NCBI GenBank assembly: GCA_941918925.1
Contig: OW799233.1
Span: 146,136,223 to 146,200,222 of the forward strand
Direction: 5' to 3'
DNA: 64,000 nucleotides
Origin: Phyto melanocephala
Taxonomy: Eukaryota; Arthropoda; Insecta; Diptera; Rhinophoridae
Shown: positions 48,018 through 59,995 of the stretch, piece by piece
Position numbering within the stretch: the first letter of the stretch is position 1
How the letters are laid out: every line of letters starts with the position of its first letter
Translations under genes and position numbers: made by a program
Notes under the pieces: model-generated
Told to the model about the DNA's origin: nothing
The model's input: only the letters and a program-made list of their open reading frames with translations
Database searches by the model: none

Positions 48018-50092
48018 GTAAGATTCGAGTGTGTTTAAGCAAATAAAGTTTCCTAACAAATTTCAAGAGTTATTATTTGCAATAAAAGAATACCAAATCG
48101 TGTAAAGGAAAAAAACTAACGTTTATAAAAGGTATAAACGTAACAATATGATGGAAGTTTCAATCACTAAGCAAAGAAGTGCTAGACAACCGAGGGAATT
48201 AAGATGACCACTATAAAAAAAAATAAATTTAAAATTCTATATCAAGATGTATTATTTAGACATAATAAAAGGAATTGACCAGTAAAATAAGCTAAACAAT
48301 GAATGAGTGAATATCTAAGAAAATCAAAGCTTAATCAATACAGGTATCGAAAGATGAAAAATTCAGTAACTGCGTAAAAAGATATCAGATATAACATTGA
48401 AAATAATACAGTCAAGTAGTATATAACATTAGTTTAGGCTACCCTATGATGTGGTATGTATGGTTACCATGGTGAAAGGTATGTACAGACTTGACTCAAT
48501 CGAATATAGCACACTTACTTGTAAATTATTTATTTAAGTCTAACATAACATTTCGTGTTGTCTAAGCATATATATTTTTAATATTTTTTAATTGTTTTTT
48601 TTTATAATTCTTATTGAAATAAGTTTTTTTCTTTTTTTTTTTCTGAAAAACCTACTGTAACAAATTACTTTTTTGGGTCCTTATTTTAGTCGTAAGTTAT
48701 TTTATTCTTGTTTTGATGTTTAATTGAAAACAACTTAATTCATTACAACGTTTGCTTATGCTTAAACGTTTGCATATGCCTAAATAATAAATGTACTAGT
48801 GGATAATACAAAACTCATTTTAAAGGTATTTTAAAATATTATAGCAAATATTTTGCAATTTTTCACATTGAATGTTTATTGAAATGGCCAACCGTGATTT
48901 GAACTTTCTGGCGGCTTTCAAATAATTCTGTTTTGGTTAATTTCTTTCATATTTACCATTCGTTACATGAAAAACAAAATCTGACGAACTCTCTTAAAGT
49001 AAAGACTAAGGGAAAAAATAGAAAAAATTCTTTATACTTTGGTTGTGAGTGTTTTCTTTGTTCTTTGTTAGGTAATGTATTAAAAAAATGTCTTATTACT
49101 AACCTGACTTGCAGCTATTAAAGATAATTTGCATTTAAAGTATTTTTCTGTACATACATATATTTAGTACCTCCGAAAAGTTATTTTTTATTCTTTTATA
49201 CAATAAGAACAAGAAATAACCAAAAAAAAGGGAAGAAATTTCATTGAATAATAAGTCTATATGTGTAGTATAGACAAAGAGGGTAACAGGTGCGAGGAAT
49301 CTTGTTTTGATTTCGTTTTTGCATTTGAAGAGTATCGGTTATCAATTTTCAATTTTTTTTACGTACGAATGAGTCAACTTGAAATACAATCTGTAGAGTT
49401 TTTGATGTAACATGTTTCTTAAAACTTATATTTTCCAAATATAATTTGTGTCACAGTGGTTTGTTTACCCTGCACCCTATTAAATGGATTGGCATGGAAA
49501 TCGATTTACTGGCAATTTTCTTTTAAATTATGTTAGTGTAGTTTTCTTTATTTTTATTACCTTTTTTATTACCTTTCGGTGTAGAGTAATTGCTTAAAGT
49601 GCTTGCCTAACAAACCTCGTGACAAAATGTCACCTAACATTTCAACACATACTAAATTTTACATACACGCTGTATATTTTTACGTGTTCATGCCCAGTAA
49701 ACATTGGTACAAACTTACATATATTAATACTTAAATTTTTTATAAAGTATTCTTCAAAATTATATGATATAAAGGATATGCTAGCAATACTTGTTGGTAT
49801 GCAGGTTTTGAAATATCTATTGCAATTTTTGTGAATTTATTTACTTTAAATAATGTACATATTCTAGGTGAAGCAAATATAAACATTTTAATAGATTTTA
49901 AACTTTAATGTTTATTGGATAAAGAGATTTGGGTACAAAAGTTAACAAGATAGAGTTGCGATAATTAAAATATAAAAATATTTATTAGATTGTTTTTAAA
50001 GAAAATTTTAATTAAATTTTATAAAAGCAATATTATATTCATATCTAAAAAAATTAATGTAAAATATTTGGGTTTGCTTCGGTTATTATTTA
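48018..50092. other. AT-rich non-coding stretch with one 3'-end trace
   Basis: At 48476-48522 AAGGTATGTACAGACTTGAC then CAATCGAATATAGCACACTTACTTG resembles a worn Helentron-like 3' end. Elsewhere nothing is recognised. ORFs at 48933 and 49619 show no family motif. Confidence 0.4.
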
Positions 50093-50236
50093 ACAAGTAA
50101 GAGCACTATATTCGGCTGTGCCGAATCTTTTATACCCACCACCAATTTTGTGTACATTTAAAGCACAATATTTATTATTTTGTTAATCGCTATGGAATAA
50201 TCTCTTTATAATAAAATATGTATCACTTTCTTTGTA

Positions 50237-50839
50237 GAGGGTGGTTAAATTTTAAGGGCCCATGTTGAAAGTGAACTACACCTAATCTTTAAATTTGTTT
50301 TCTGCATTTCATTTGACATTTCTCAATCTCAAACTTATTCAATTTGATCCGCGGAAAGATAAGCAAATGAGCAACGCTTTAAAGTTATTCAGGTTTTTTA
50401 TAAAAATGGGCGTTCAAATCAAAATGCATTTTGTGCACTTCGTAATTGTTTTGATCAACATAATCGTTTAAATTCGTCCACAATCGGGAGATTGGTAAAA
50501 AATATTTAAATTTCTGCAAAACAGTTCTGTATAAAATGTTAGAAAATCTGTGAATGCCTTCTTAGTTCGTTGAATGGGAACCACTGCTGGTTTTTGCGAT
50601 AGTGTGGCAAAATAGCAGTCAACCTCGCCTAATCATCATGCCCAACAATTGAGCATCAACATTGTCATTGAAAATTTGGAGCATCAGATAGAGGAGTGGC
50701 GCCAAAAATGGGGGGGCCAATTGGCCGATATTTTGTTAAATACATAATTGAACCATACAAATATTATAATTGCAAAAAGAAATACTAATAATATCCTAAA
50801 TAATTTGTCAACATCGGTCCTTAAAATTTAACCACCCTT
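50237..50839 (+). mobile_element. Deleted Tc1/mariner-like element (MITE), copy 4
   Basis: TA at 50235-50236 and 50840-50841; termini GAGGGTGGTTAAATTTTAAG and AATTTAACCACCCTT. Same breakpoints and same host position as the copies at 8133, 16210 and 33784. Confidence 0.88.
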
Positions 50840-52373
50840 TATAACTTCGATATGCTACTGAAATGCTTTTATAAATGTAGTTTTTCAATGAAAGTGGGCG
50901 TAAAGTAGGCGTGTCAATAAAGTTTCTGTTAACAAATTAAAGTTAAATATTTCAATATAGTCCTTTATTTTCCCAAAAACTTTGTAAATAGAGAAATTAC
51001 ATGAATTTAAGATAAACCGTTATATGGGAGGTAGGCGTTAAAGTGGGCGTGTCACCTAAACTTTTTGGCACAACAATAACATTGATTAGAAGGAAAAACG
51101 TAGCACATTTGATCATCATACCTCTAATTTTGGCGGTTTTATGAGCTTCTAAATTTCATTAACGGTAGATTACGTGAAAAGTGGGCGTTATAGTAGGCGT
51201 GTCAAAGTTATTTTTGCGAATGAGTACAACTTAGGTGTTTCAATATAACCCTTTATTATTCCAAAGTCATTAGTAGTAGAGAAATTATATGAATTTTAGG
51301 TAAAACGTTATATGAGAGGTGGGCGTAAAAGTGGGCGTGGCAACTTAATTTTCTACCACAGTAATGACATTGCCTAGGGTGATATTTGTAGCAAATTTTA
51401 TCATCATACCTCTAATTTTGGCGGTTTTATGAGCTTTTAAATTTCATTAACGGTAAATAACGTGAAAAGTGGGCGTTATAGTAGGCGTGTCAAAGTTATT
51501 TTTGCGAATGAGTACAACTTAGGAGTTTCAATATAGCCCTTTGTTATTCCAAAATCTTTATTAATAGAGAAATTATATGAATTTTGAGTAAAACGTTATA
51601 TGGGAGGTGGGCGTAAAAGTGGGCGTGGCACCTTAATTTTCTGGCACAGTAATGACAATGCCCAGGGGGATATACGTAGCAAATTTTATCATCATACCTC
51701 TAATTTTGGCGGTTTTATAAGCTTTTAAATTTCAATAACGGTGGATAACGTGAAAAGTGGGCGTTATAGTAGGCGTGTCAAAGTTATTTTTGCGAATAAG
51801 TACAACTTAGGAGTTTCAATATAGCCCTTTATAATTCCAAAATCTTTATTAATAGAGAAATTATATGAATTTTGAGTAAAACGTTATATAGGAGGTGGGC
51901 TTAAAAGTGGGCGTGGCACATTGATTTTCCGTTACAAAAAAGCGGCTCACCAAAAAGCAAAGTGTGCAAAATTTCAGAGTCGTACATCCAATTTTGTTGC
52001 TTTTATGACGTTTTTGTTTTTAAATATACCGAAAAATACACTGTGCGGTATAAATTTTCGTACATTTTGATCGATAACTCCTCTCCTAATGCATAGATTT
52101 AGATAATTTTTGGGGAAAAATATTTTTTTTACTCGAGAAACATATATTCGAAGTTTCATGAGTCTACGTTAATGCGTTTGGACACAATTCCATTTTATTC
52201 GATGTTTGAAGGACACGGTTTTTTCGACCTACTCTTGCTTTTCGAGCTATAACTCTCTTCCTAATATTCCGATTTAGCCCATTTTCAATACCAAACAAAC
52301 CTTATCTATAAGAAAGATTCTGGCAAAATTTGAGCCCCCTAGCTTTTTCGGTGCGACCTCTATCGTGCTTTCA

Positions 52374-52450
52374 ACAGACGGACAGACGGACAGACGGACA
52401 GACGGACAGACGGACAGACGGACAGACGGACAGACGGACAGACGGACGGA
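52374..52450 (-). repeat. GACAGACG microsatellite (GTCY tract of copy B)
   Basis: About nine units of GGACAGAC, the counterpart of the tract at 32175-32250. Confidence 0.9.
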
Positions 52451-52591
52451 CATAGCTAGATCGTCATCAAATCAAACCGTGATTCAGAATATATATACTT
52501 TATGGGGTCTAAAATGGATATTTCGATGTGTTACAAACGGAATGACAAAATGAATATACCCCCACCATTTTTTTGGTGGCGGGTATAAAAA

Positions 52592-53244
52592 TAATATAAA
52601 TCTTACATTGGATACAACAAAAATGAATATTATATATACAATAATGAATGCGTGGGTTCAACCCATGATGAAGTGGTTTAATTTGGATGAAACATGCATG
52701 ATTTTTACATTAGCATGTCATTGGAAGTTATGTAATTATATGAGCATCTTAATAATCTTCACTCCATTCCAATAAATGTTTTAAACGCATGCATATAAGG
52801 TGAAGAGAGACCTATGTTTCGTGAGTTGATCTTTATTGTTTACATGAATTGTTTAAGATATTTTGCATGCATAATCATACCCAGCAAAACTAATGACTTG
52901 CTCCTACTAAACAACTTTCTTTTCAATGACATATCGTCTGTCTTACTAAGAAGTATTTTAATAAAGACTTTATTTATAATATGATACGTAAGTACTTATT
53001 TTCAGGCATTTGCTTAGATACACACACAATAGAACTTTTTTTTTAATACTTTTTTTCATTCTCATTTAGTTGAACACGCTTAGGTATAAGCAAAAATGAT
53101 TTTGAAAACAGCGACAAAGCATTTCATTAACAAAGTGATAACTTATAGCTTCACTCATTTTTAAAATTTAAATTAACGTGTCGCAAAATAATAAAACCCA
53201 ATTTTTGACCTTAAAAGAACCAGACGACTTCTCTTAGTTCATAA
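52592..53244. other. AT-rich non-coding stretch
   Basis: Nothing recognised. Confidence 0.45.
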
Positions 53245-53804
53245 TACAGGGTGTCTGCCAGGAAGGTATACCACTTTGTTTTGCCGCCTTTTTGGTAAAC
53301 ATTAGTCTTGACCGTTCATATTTAGCAGTCGTGAGGTAAAGACGTGGCAAATTTATTATGGAAAATATTCGGTAAACCAACATGTTTTAATCGTTAAACC
53401 ATTTTTTCGAAATCAATCATCGATTACTGTGACGATAAGAAAGTTTTCATGAAAAAATCATAACGAGTGACGAGGCACATTTTCATTTGAATTGATATGT
53501 GAAAGAACAGAATAGTCGGTTCTGGGCAATGGAAAACCCTCAAGTTATTTATTAGTCACCTTTGCAACCATTAAAAGTGACAGCCTGTTGTGCAATTTGA
53601 AATGTGTGAGAGTGTAATTAAAAATGTGCTCAAAAGGGCTCGGATTTGTGAGGCTAACAAAGGCGGACATTTGTCTGATATTGTATTCCACACATAATTG
53701 CCGACATTAAATAAAACATTTATCAATATAAGATCCATTCTCTTTCATTTAATCAACATTTATAAACAAACAGAGGATTATACCTTCCTGGCGGACATCC
53801 TGTA
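53245..53804 (+). mobile_element. Deleted Tc1/mariner-like element, second subfamily
   Basis: The element is 53247-53802 with TA on both sides. Ends CAGGGTGTCTGCCAGGAAGG and CCTTCCTGGCGGACATCCTG. The inside retains the catalytic start IITSDEAHFHLN (53457-53495), VKEQNSRFWAMENPQV, and the C-terminal ARICEANKGGHLSDIVFHT before a stop (53640-53699). The N-terminal region and the middle including the second Asp are missing. The SDEAHF motif with its Asp is intact, unlike in the relics at 1225 and 45530. Confidence 0.85.
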
Positions 53805-54763
53805 TTAAGAGCTTATTTAAGTTATTAAAATCAAGTATTTATTTATTGTTATAAGTAGTTATTGTAGTCCCTATTTGTAAGCGAGCGTTATAAGTATTTG
53901 CCCTCAATGACATCGGCGTTTAAAAAAGATATGGGGTTAGATGCCAAATTGTAAGTAGTGAAGAACTGTTTTTTGGTGCATTCAACTCATTATTTACGAC
54001 AAACTATTTTAGATCTAGGGAGGCATAAAGAATATCTTCTGTTGCAATATTGATTAAGAAGTCATCATAAATGTTTTTCACATTGAACTATTGGTATAAT
54101 GGGCACCTTGAAGGGTATAAGAAATAAGAAACACTGTTGTATATCATTTTAATTTAAGCACAAATTTGCTTTAAAATTTAAGTTTTATTAGTTTTTTTTT
54201 TAAATTCATACATATATGCATATTAACTAATTAATGTCAAAATTTTTATAGATCAAAATTACATAGAAAATATACATAAATAAATTTATTTTAAAACTAC
54301 AAGTAATAAATATATAAACCGAATTGCATTTTGTGACCTTATGATATAAATAAGTTTATATCACGTATGTATGTTTATATATATGTATATGTGCGCACTT
54401 GACTCTATAATATTACATTCGTGTTTAACTGTATTTAAATGACAATTTTCAAAGGTCATTTAAAGTTTAAGTTAAATAAAGCTGCATTTGGTTTCTCATA
54501 TTAAATTCCTGCAAAACAAGTGCTTTCGGATGTCTGGTTTTATTATTATTTACATTCCTACATATTTTAATACAAATTTTACATTTTATATAAAAAAAAA
54601 AAAAACTGTTGCTTATATAATAAAGTATATGTTTATTATTTGTATGTAAATACTTACTTATATGCAACAATTTATACAATATATTTGCATATGCTTATTT
54701 TAAGTGCAAGTTGTTTATCCTGTTTATGAAAATTATCATATCTCAGTGCACATTTAAACATTT
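53805..54763. other. AT-rich non-coding stretch
   Basis: Nothing recognised except simple TATATGTATATGTG words near 54375. Confidence 0.45.
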
Positions 54764-57700
54764 ATAAATAAACACATCATACATACATACATAGATGGCT
54801 TTTTACAACCCTGAAGGGTCTTAAGCCGAGGAAAGAATAGATTTCCAGGCGCTTCGGTCTTCTGCGCTCCTTCTCCAATTTCGAACATTTAGGTCCATTA
54901 GGTGTTGTTGGACCTGATCTTTCCATCGGAGCTTCGGTCGTCCTATTCTGCGGACACCTTCGGGATCATACTCAAAAATTCTTCTTACTGGAGCTTCTTC
55001 ATCCATCCGCACGACATGTCCAAGCCAGCGCAGTCTTTGTACCTTTATGCGCCTAACAATGTCAATGTCGGCGTACAGCTCATACAGTTCATGATTCATA
55101 CGATGCCGATAGTCTCCGCTTACACAGACCGGTCCATATATTTTACGAAGGATTTTTCTCTCAAAAACGCCAAGTACAGCTTCATCCGCTTGCGCAAGTA
55201 CCCATGCCTCTGCACCATACAAAAGCACAGGTAATATGAGTGTCTTGTAAAGTGTTATTTTCGTTACTCGAGAGAGGGCTTTACTTCTAAATTGCCTATG
55301 TAGCCCAAAGTAGCATCTATTTGCTAGTATTATTCTTCTTCGTATTTCCAGGCTGATGTTATTGCTCTTATTAATGGATGTCCCGAGGTACACAAATTCT
55401 TCTACAACACCAAAGTTATAGTTACCGACGTTCACAGTTTCACCTAATCTAGTAGATTTCCTGTTCGTTGAAACCATCACCTTGGTTTTGCTTTCATTAA
55501 CTGCCAAGCCCATTTTTAAAGACTGCCTCTCAATGCCTGCAAATGCAGCAGTTACATCTCGCAGTGTCCTACCCATGACATCAATATCATCAGCATATGC
55601 GAGAAGCATGTGACTCTTGGTGAAAATTATGCCATTTCTATTAACTGCTGCATCGCGTATGACCTTTTCTAAGGCGATGTTAAAGAGGTCGCACGATAAA
55701 CAGTCACCCTGTCTGAATCCACGCATGGTGGCAAATGATTCGGAAAGACTATTTCCGATTTTCACTGATGATCTAGTATCAGTTAGTGTCATCCGGCAAA
55801 GTCTTATCAACTTCGCCGGAATCCCGAATTCAGACATGGCCTGATACACTTTGGTCCTTATCGGGCTGTCAAAAGCGGCTTTATAATCAACGAATAGGTG
55901 GTATGTGTCGATTTGCCTTTCGTGCGTTTTTTCCAGGATTTGGCGTAATGTGAATATCTGGTCAGAGGTGGACTTTCCAGGTCTAAAACCGCATTGGTAG
56001 GGGCCAATTATTTCGTTGACCTTTGGTTTTAATCGTTCACACAATATCGTTGCCAAGATCTTATAGGCGATGGGAAGCAGACTTATGCCTCTATAATTGG
56101 CACAGACTGATTTGTCACCCTTCTTATGGACAGGGCATAGCACGCTGAGTTTCCAATCATCGGGCATGCGTTCCTCCAACCAAATTGTGACAATAAGTTG
56201 ATGCATACACCTAATTAACTCATTGCCTCCGGTTTTAAATAGCTCTGCTGGCAAACCGTCAGCTCCAGCTGCCTTGTTGTTTTTCAGTCTGGATATAGCT
56301 ATTCCTACCTCAATCTCGCTGGGCGGTGTACATTCGACACCGTCATCATCGATTGGATCATTGGTATCTTCATTGTCGCTCCCCTCAGACACCAACAAAT
56401 TATAGAAATGTTCTTTCCATAACCTCAGCACGCTTTCTTCATCAGTCACCAGATTACCTAGTTGATCCTTACAGGAGGAAATGCCAGTACAAAAACCCTC
56501 AGTCTGCTGTTTGATTCTCTGATAGAACTTTCGGGTTTCATTTCGCGTCCTATACATCTCGACTTCCTCACACTCGCGCCTTTCGAATTCCCTCTTTTTG
56601 TGTCGAAACAGGCGTTTTTCCTCTCTCCTTTTCTCCCGATATTTCTCTTGCGCACTTCGCGTTGCTACTGTGTGGAGTGTTGCCAAATATGCCGCGTTTT
56701 TCTGTGCAGTAGCGTTGCGACATTCATCGTCGTACCATGCATTTTTTGGTACTGGTCGTTGATACCCTAGTACGACCTGTGCAGCTTTCTCCATTGAATG
56801 GGCGATATGATGCCATTGAGCACGAACATCTTCGGGACAAGGAGTGCTCTCGTGGAGCAGTTGGGTCAGTCGAGTGGAATAAGCGGTGGAAATTTGTTGT
56901 GTTCGCAGCTTATTGATGTTGAATTTTCGTCGGATCGGAGCACGCACGTTCCTCGCCATATTCAATCTTGTACGTACCTTAGCTGCGACAAGGTAGTGAT
57001 CGGAATCAATGTTGGCTCCTCGAATCGAACGTACGTCCAAGACACTGGATGCGTGCCTTCCATCAATCACAACGTGGTCGATCTGGTTTTTCGTGATCTG
57101 ATCAGGGGATGTCCATGTGGCTTTATGGATATCGGGATGCTGAAATCTGGTGCTGCTAACCACATTGTTACGTGCCGCTGCGAAAGATATCAGTCTCATA
57201 CCGTTGTCGGTCGTTTCCTCATGAAGGCTGAATTTTCCGACTGTTGGACTAAAGATACTTTCCCTACCTATTTTGGCATTGAAATCACCTAGAATAATTT
57301 TAATGTCATGGCCGGGACAACGGTCATACACTTCCTCTAGGCGCTCGTAGAATATATCTTTAATCTGATCGTCCTTGTCTTCCGTAGGGGCATGCGCACA
57401 TATCAGGCTGATGTTGAAAAATTTCGCCTTGATGCGGATCGTAGCTAGTCGTTCATCAACTGGTGTAAAACGGGAAACTAAATGACTAACTTTCTTACTA
57501 ACAACAAAACCGCATCCAAACTCGTGCTTTGTTTCATGGCAGCTGTAATAAATGTCACCTTTAGATGTTTTGGTGACACTTTGCCCATTCCATCGCATTT
57601 CCTGGATTGCAGCTACATGGGATTTGTATCTCTCCAGTACATCCATTAATTGGGTTGATGCACCTGGTCTGTACAATGATCGTACATTCCAGGTACAGAA

Positions 57701-58046
57701 CCTTAAATCGTGGTCCTTTATACGTTTGCGGGGGTCGTCAACAGTAAGAGGGATCCGTTTATTTTTATTCTTTTTCCTTTTCATTGTGAGTATTTTTTTC
57801 CGGAGGTGGGTTGCAAGCCCGACGCTCCAACCAAAGTCAAAAGGACTTGGACTTTGCGCAGCACATGTTAGTTCACTCCCCAGACGGGCGTCCGGGAAAG
57901 CTATCCAGTGGCACCACGAGGAGGTATGCGTCTACGTCTTAAGATATAAAAGCACCAAGATGGGGTCAGGCTTTGCCGAGTTAAACCCAATCAACCCGGT
58001 GCTTGGTGTTTTATATCCCCATCGCCACCAAATAAATAAACACATC
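54764..58046 (-). mobile_element. RTE-type LINE, apparently full length, 15 bp target duplication
   Basis: ATAAATAAACACATC occurs at 54764-54778 and again at 58032-58046. The element between them is 54779-58031 (3253 bp). On the minus strand it has a 5' UTR of about 247 nt (58031-57785), one long ORF, a 42 nt 3' UTR containing the small palindrome ACCCTTCAGGGT, and a 3' end of TATGTATGTATGTAT. Short 3' UTR, simple-repeat tail instead of poly(A) and a single endonuclease-RT ORF are known traits of the RTE clade. Perfect duplications and an open ORF make it recent. Confidence 0.92.
54821..57784 (-). CDS. RTE endonuclease/reverse transcriptase ORF, intact, 987 aa
   Basis: The protein nicks target DNA and reverse-transcribes its RNA there. 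The N-terminal APE-like (EEP) endonuclease shows TWNVRSL with Asn33, AIQEMRW with Glu62, GDFNAKIG (166-173) with Asp167/Asn169, and SDH at 261-263. A Lys/Arg-rich linker follows (about 270-440). The reverse transcriptase (about 500-760) has NYRGISLL, QCGFRPGKSTSDQ, VDYKAAFDS, RGFRQGDCLS and the catalytic AYADD (729-733). The C-terminus carries LRWLGHVVRM and GRPKLRWKDQV, typical of this clade. The ATG at 57784 sits in CACAATG and precedes a basic KRKKNKNKR tract; no stop or frameshift occurs. All catalytic motifs are retained, so it may be competent, although expression cannot be judged. Database entries of this type are sometimes named craniofacial development protein 2-like, which is misleading. 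Confidence 0.93.
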   Translation of the reverse strand: MKRKKNKNKRIPLTVDDPRKRIKDHDLRFCTWNVRSLYRPGASTQLMDVLERYKSHVAAIQEMRWNGQSVTKTSKGDIYYSCHETKHEFGCGFVVSKKVSHLVSRFTPVDERLATIRIKAKFFNISLICAHAPTEDKDDQIKDIFYERLEEVYDRCPGHDIKIILGDFNAKIGRESIFSPTVGKFSLHEETTDNGMRLISFAAARNNVVSSTRFQHPDIHKATWTSPDQITKNQIDHVVIDGRHASSVLDVRSIRGANIDSDHYLVAAKVRTRLNMARNVRAPIRRKFNINKLRTQQISTAYSTRLTQLLHESTPCPEDVRAQWHHIAHSMEKAAQVVLGYQRPVPKNAWYDDECRNATAQKNAAYLATLHTVATRSAQEKYREKRREEKRLFRHKKREFERRECEEVEMYRTRNETRKFYQRIKQQTEGFCTGISSCKDQLGNLVTDEESVLRLWKEHFYNLLVSEGSDNEDTNDPIDDDGVECTPPSEIEVGIAISRLKNNKAAGADGLPAELFKTGGNELIRCMHQLIVTIWLEERMPDDWKLSVLCPVHKKGDKSVCANYRGISLLPIAYKILATILCERLKPKVNEIIGPYQCGFRPGKSTSDQIFTLRQILEKTHERQIDTYHLFVDYKAAFDSPIRTKVYQAMSEFGIPAKLIRLCRMTLTDTRSSVKIGNSLSESFATMRGFRQGDCLSCDLFNIALEKVIRDAAVNRNGIIFTKSHMLLAYADDIDVMGRTLRDVTAAFAGIERQSLKMGLAVNESKTKVMVSTNRKSTRLGETVNVGNYNFGVVEEFVYLGTSINKSNNISLEIRRRIILANRCYFGLHRQFRSKALSRVTKITLYKTLILPVLLYGAEAWVLAQADEAVLGVFERKILRKIYGPVCVSGDYRHRMNHELYELYADIDIVRRIKVQRLRWLGHVVRMDEEAPVRRIFEYDPEGVRRIGRPKLRWKDQVQQHLMDLNVRNWRRSAEDRSAWKSILSSA

Positions 58047-59995
58047 GTTACTTAAAATTTTCAGTATATCAAAAAAAGTGAGTAAGCTGCAACCCTGATA
58101 TGGTTGAGCCACCTACTTAACAAAAATATTTAATTAAATTGGGATTGAGAGGTTTTATTTTAATTAAAATTTTTTGCTGTGAAGAATTTGAATATTTTTT
58201 AAACTAAAGTAGGAACATCATTGTATTGATGTTTGAATTTGTGAAATTAAGTTTTCTATAAACTGGCATTAGAGCTTTCAAGGTTTATTGGGTTGCAATA
58301 TATTTTTAATTTCAAATGTTTATTTGGTTTACATAGAATGGAAATGTGACGTTTGGAAGTAAATGTTAAACATGTAAATATGTATGTACGTACACATGTA
58401 TTATTATATAAATGTGAAAGTGTAAATCTCCTTGTCAGTTACATCTGCACAAGTTTATTACATTGTTGTCTTAAAGTCGCATTTATTTATACACACACAC
58501 AAACAAACAAAACATGAATGTATATTTAGTTTTACTTCAATCCGAACCCGTACCACTTTGCTGGCTCAGCAAAATTCTTGCATTATGTTCGTTAAAAGAC
58601 AGATTATACTATAATTTGCCACCATTTGTTAGGTATACAATAATAGTCATAAATAGTATTTTATTCGTCTAAGGGCAACACTCGCCCATCTTCGATCCTT
58701 ACTTTTTTGTTCCAATTAGGAAAATGGTATTAAAAGTAACTGTATTAAGCTTAAACCGAGTAGAGATTACAGGTTTTTAGAATGACATACATTTTGTTTA
58801 TGATTGAGGGCAACCACGTCCTATCGTGAATCTATCAATTTTGCGGCCATGAAAGTAAACTTAATAGAGTAAATAGAGTTATAGTTGTCAATAGATATAT
58901 ATTCTTTGCATAGAGGGTAGCATGACCCATCATTCGATTCTATTAAATTTAAAAAAAAAAAATTTATTTTAAACTTTTAAATTTATTGTTTTTAAAATAT
59001 GTCATCCAATGGGGTTTTTTCTGGGGAGATTTACGTCCCCTTCACCGTTCGTAACGATTTTTGGCTGATTAGATCTAAAGTATAAAAAAGTAGAAACTAT
59101 TGGTATTCACATTTTCTCAATTTATCATAAAATGTATTTTCCAAATATTAGAGGTTCCACGCCTAATATTATTTTCAATCTCAATTTCAGCTCAACGATA
59201 CAATTTATATTGTAATATCCAACAAGACTTTAGGTGTACAAGTACACAGGATATGTGGCAAAAACTGTTGATTTCATATGGGAAGTGCCACGCCCACTTC
59301 AAAGATTTTTTTAAATTTAATCCAGCCATTTTCCGCTGATTATTAATTTTTATCAGTAATTTTATAAATGAGGCAGTAATAGCTATGATGAAAACATTTA
59401 AAAATATAGTATATAGTATAAAAATTCTTATTCACGGTTTTAATAACTTAGTTTATAACTTTAGTTGCCAGCTTATTATATCAATTTAACGTTCAAATTA
59501 CATTTCATGGAAATTTTGAAACAAATTATTCATTCTAATTGATATTAAGTTAAAAACTGATTAAAACCTCCCCATTTAGGACAACAATTTTATGAAATTA
59601 TTTGCTTTTCAAAATCCTTGAATTTTAATATATGTCATATATTTATACACATATATGCTGTGATTACAGTATATCCAAGAAATTTTTAACTTAAAACCAT
59701 CAGTTCTGTACCACAAATACATTCAAGTCATATGCACAATTCAGTACAATGCTAAAAAAAAGCAATATATGGAGAATACAACGGAGATGGTGGTGGAATT
59801 GTACTAAGTACATTTTATAGAAAGAAGCAGAAAAAAATTTATAAATATTTAAAGTAACTGCAAAAGTACAATTCATACATAGGAGCGTGTATGCAAACAC
59901 ATCAATGTATGTATAAATATATATCATGTGTTTGCACACAAATACATGTATGTTGTTGGTAGGGTTTGTCATATGGTTTCAATATTTATTAAATA
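58047..59995. other. AT-rich non-coding stretch
   Basis: Three loosely similar words recur: AAGGGCAACACTCGCCCATC (58671), GAGGGCAACCACGTCCTATC (58805) and GAGGGTAGCATGACCCATCA (58914). No element ends or genes recognised. Confidence 0.4.

Larger units (their letters stand above)
50093..52591 (-). mobile_element. Helentron/DINE-like element, complete, young copy B
   Basis: Inverse of copy A (32040-34531) with only scattered single-base differences where compared, the same three inner array units and the same nested MITE. The 3' hairpin end is at 50093 (AACAAGTAAGAGC) and the 5' end at 52591. Flanking sequences differ from those of copy A immediately outside the element, so it is a transposition copy, not part of a larger segmental duplication. 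Confidence 0.9.

Noticed and set aside
52641..52665. GGGTTCAACCC resembling a tRNA T-arm
   Set aside because: No acceptor, D or anticodon arms at the proper spacing.
54902..57292. Several plus-strand ORFs of 60-164 codons opposite the LINE
   Set aside because: They are antisense shadows of the RTE ORF.
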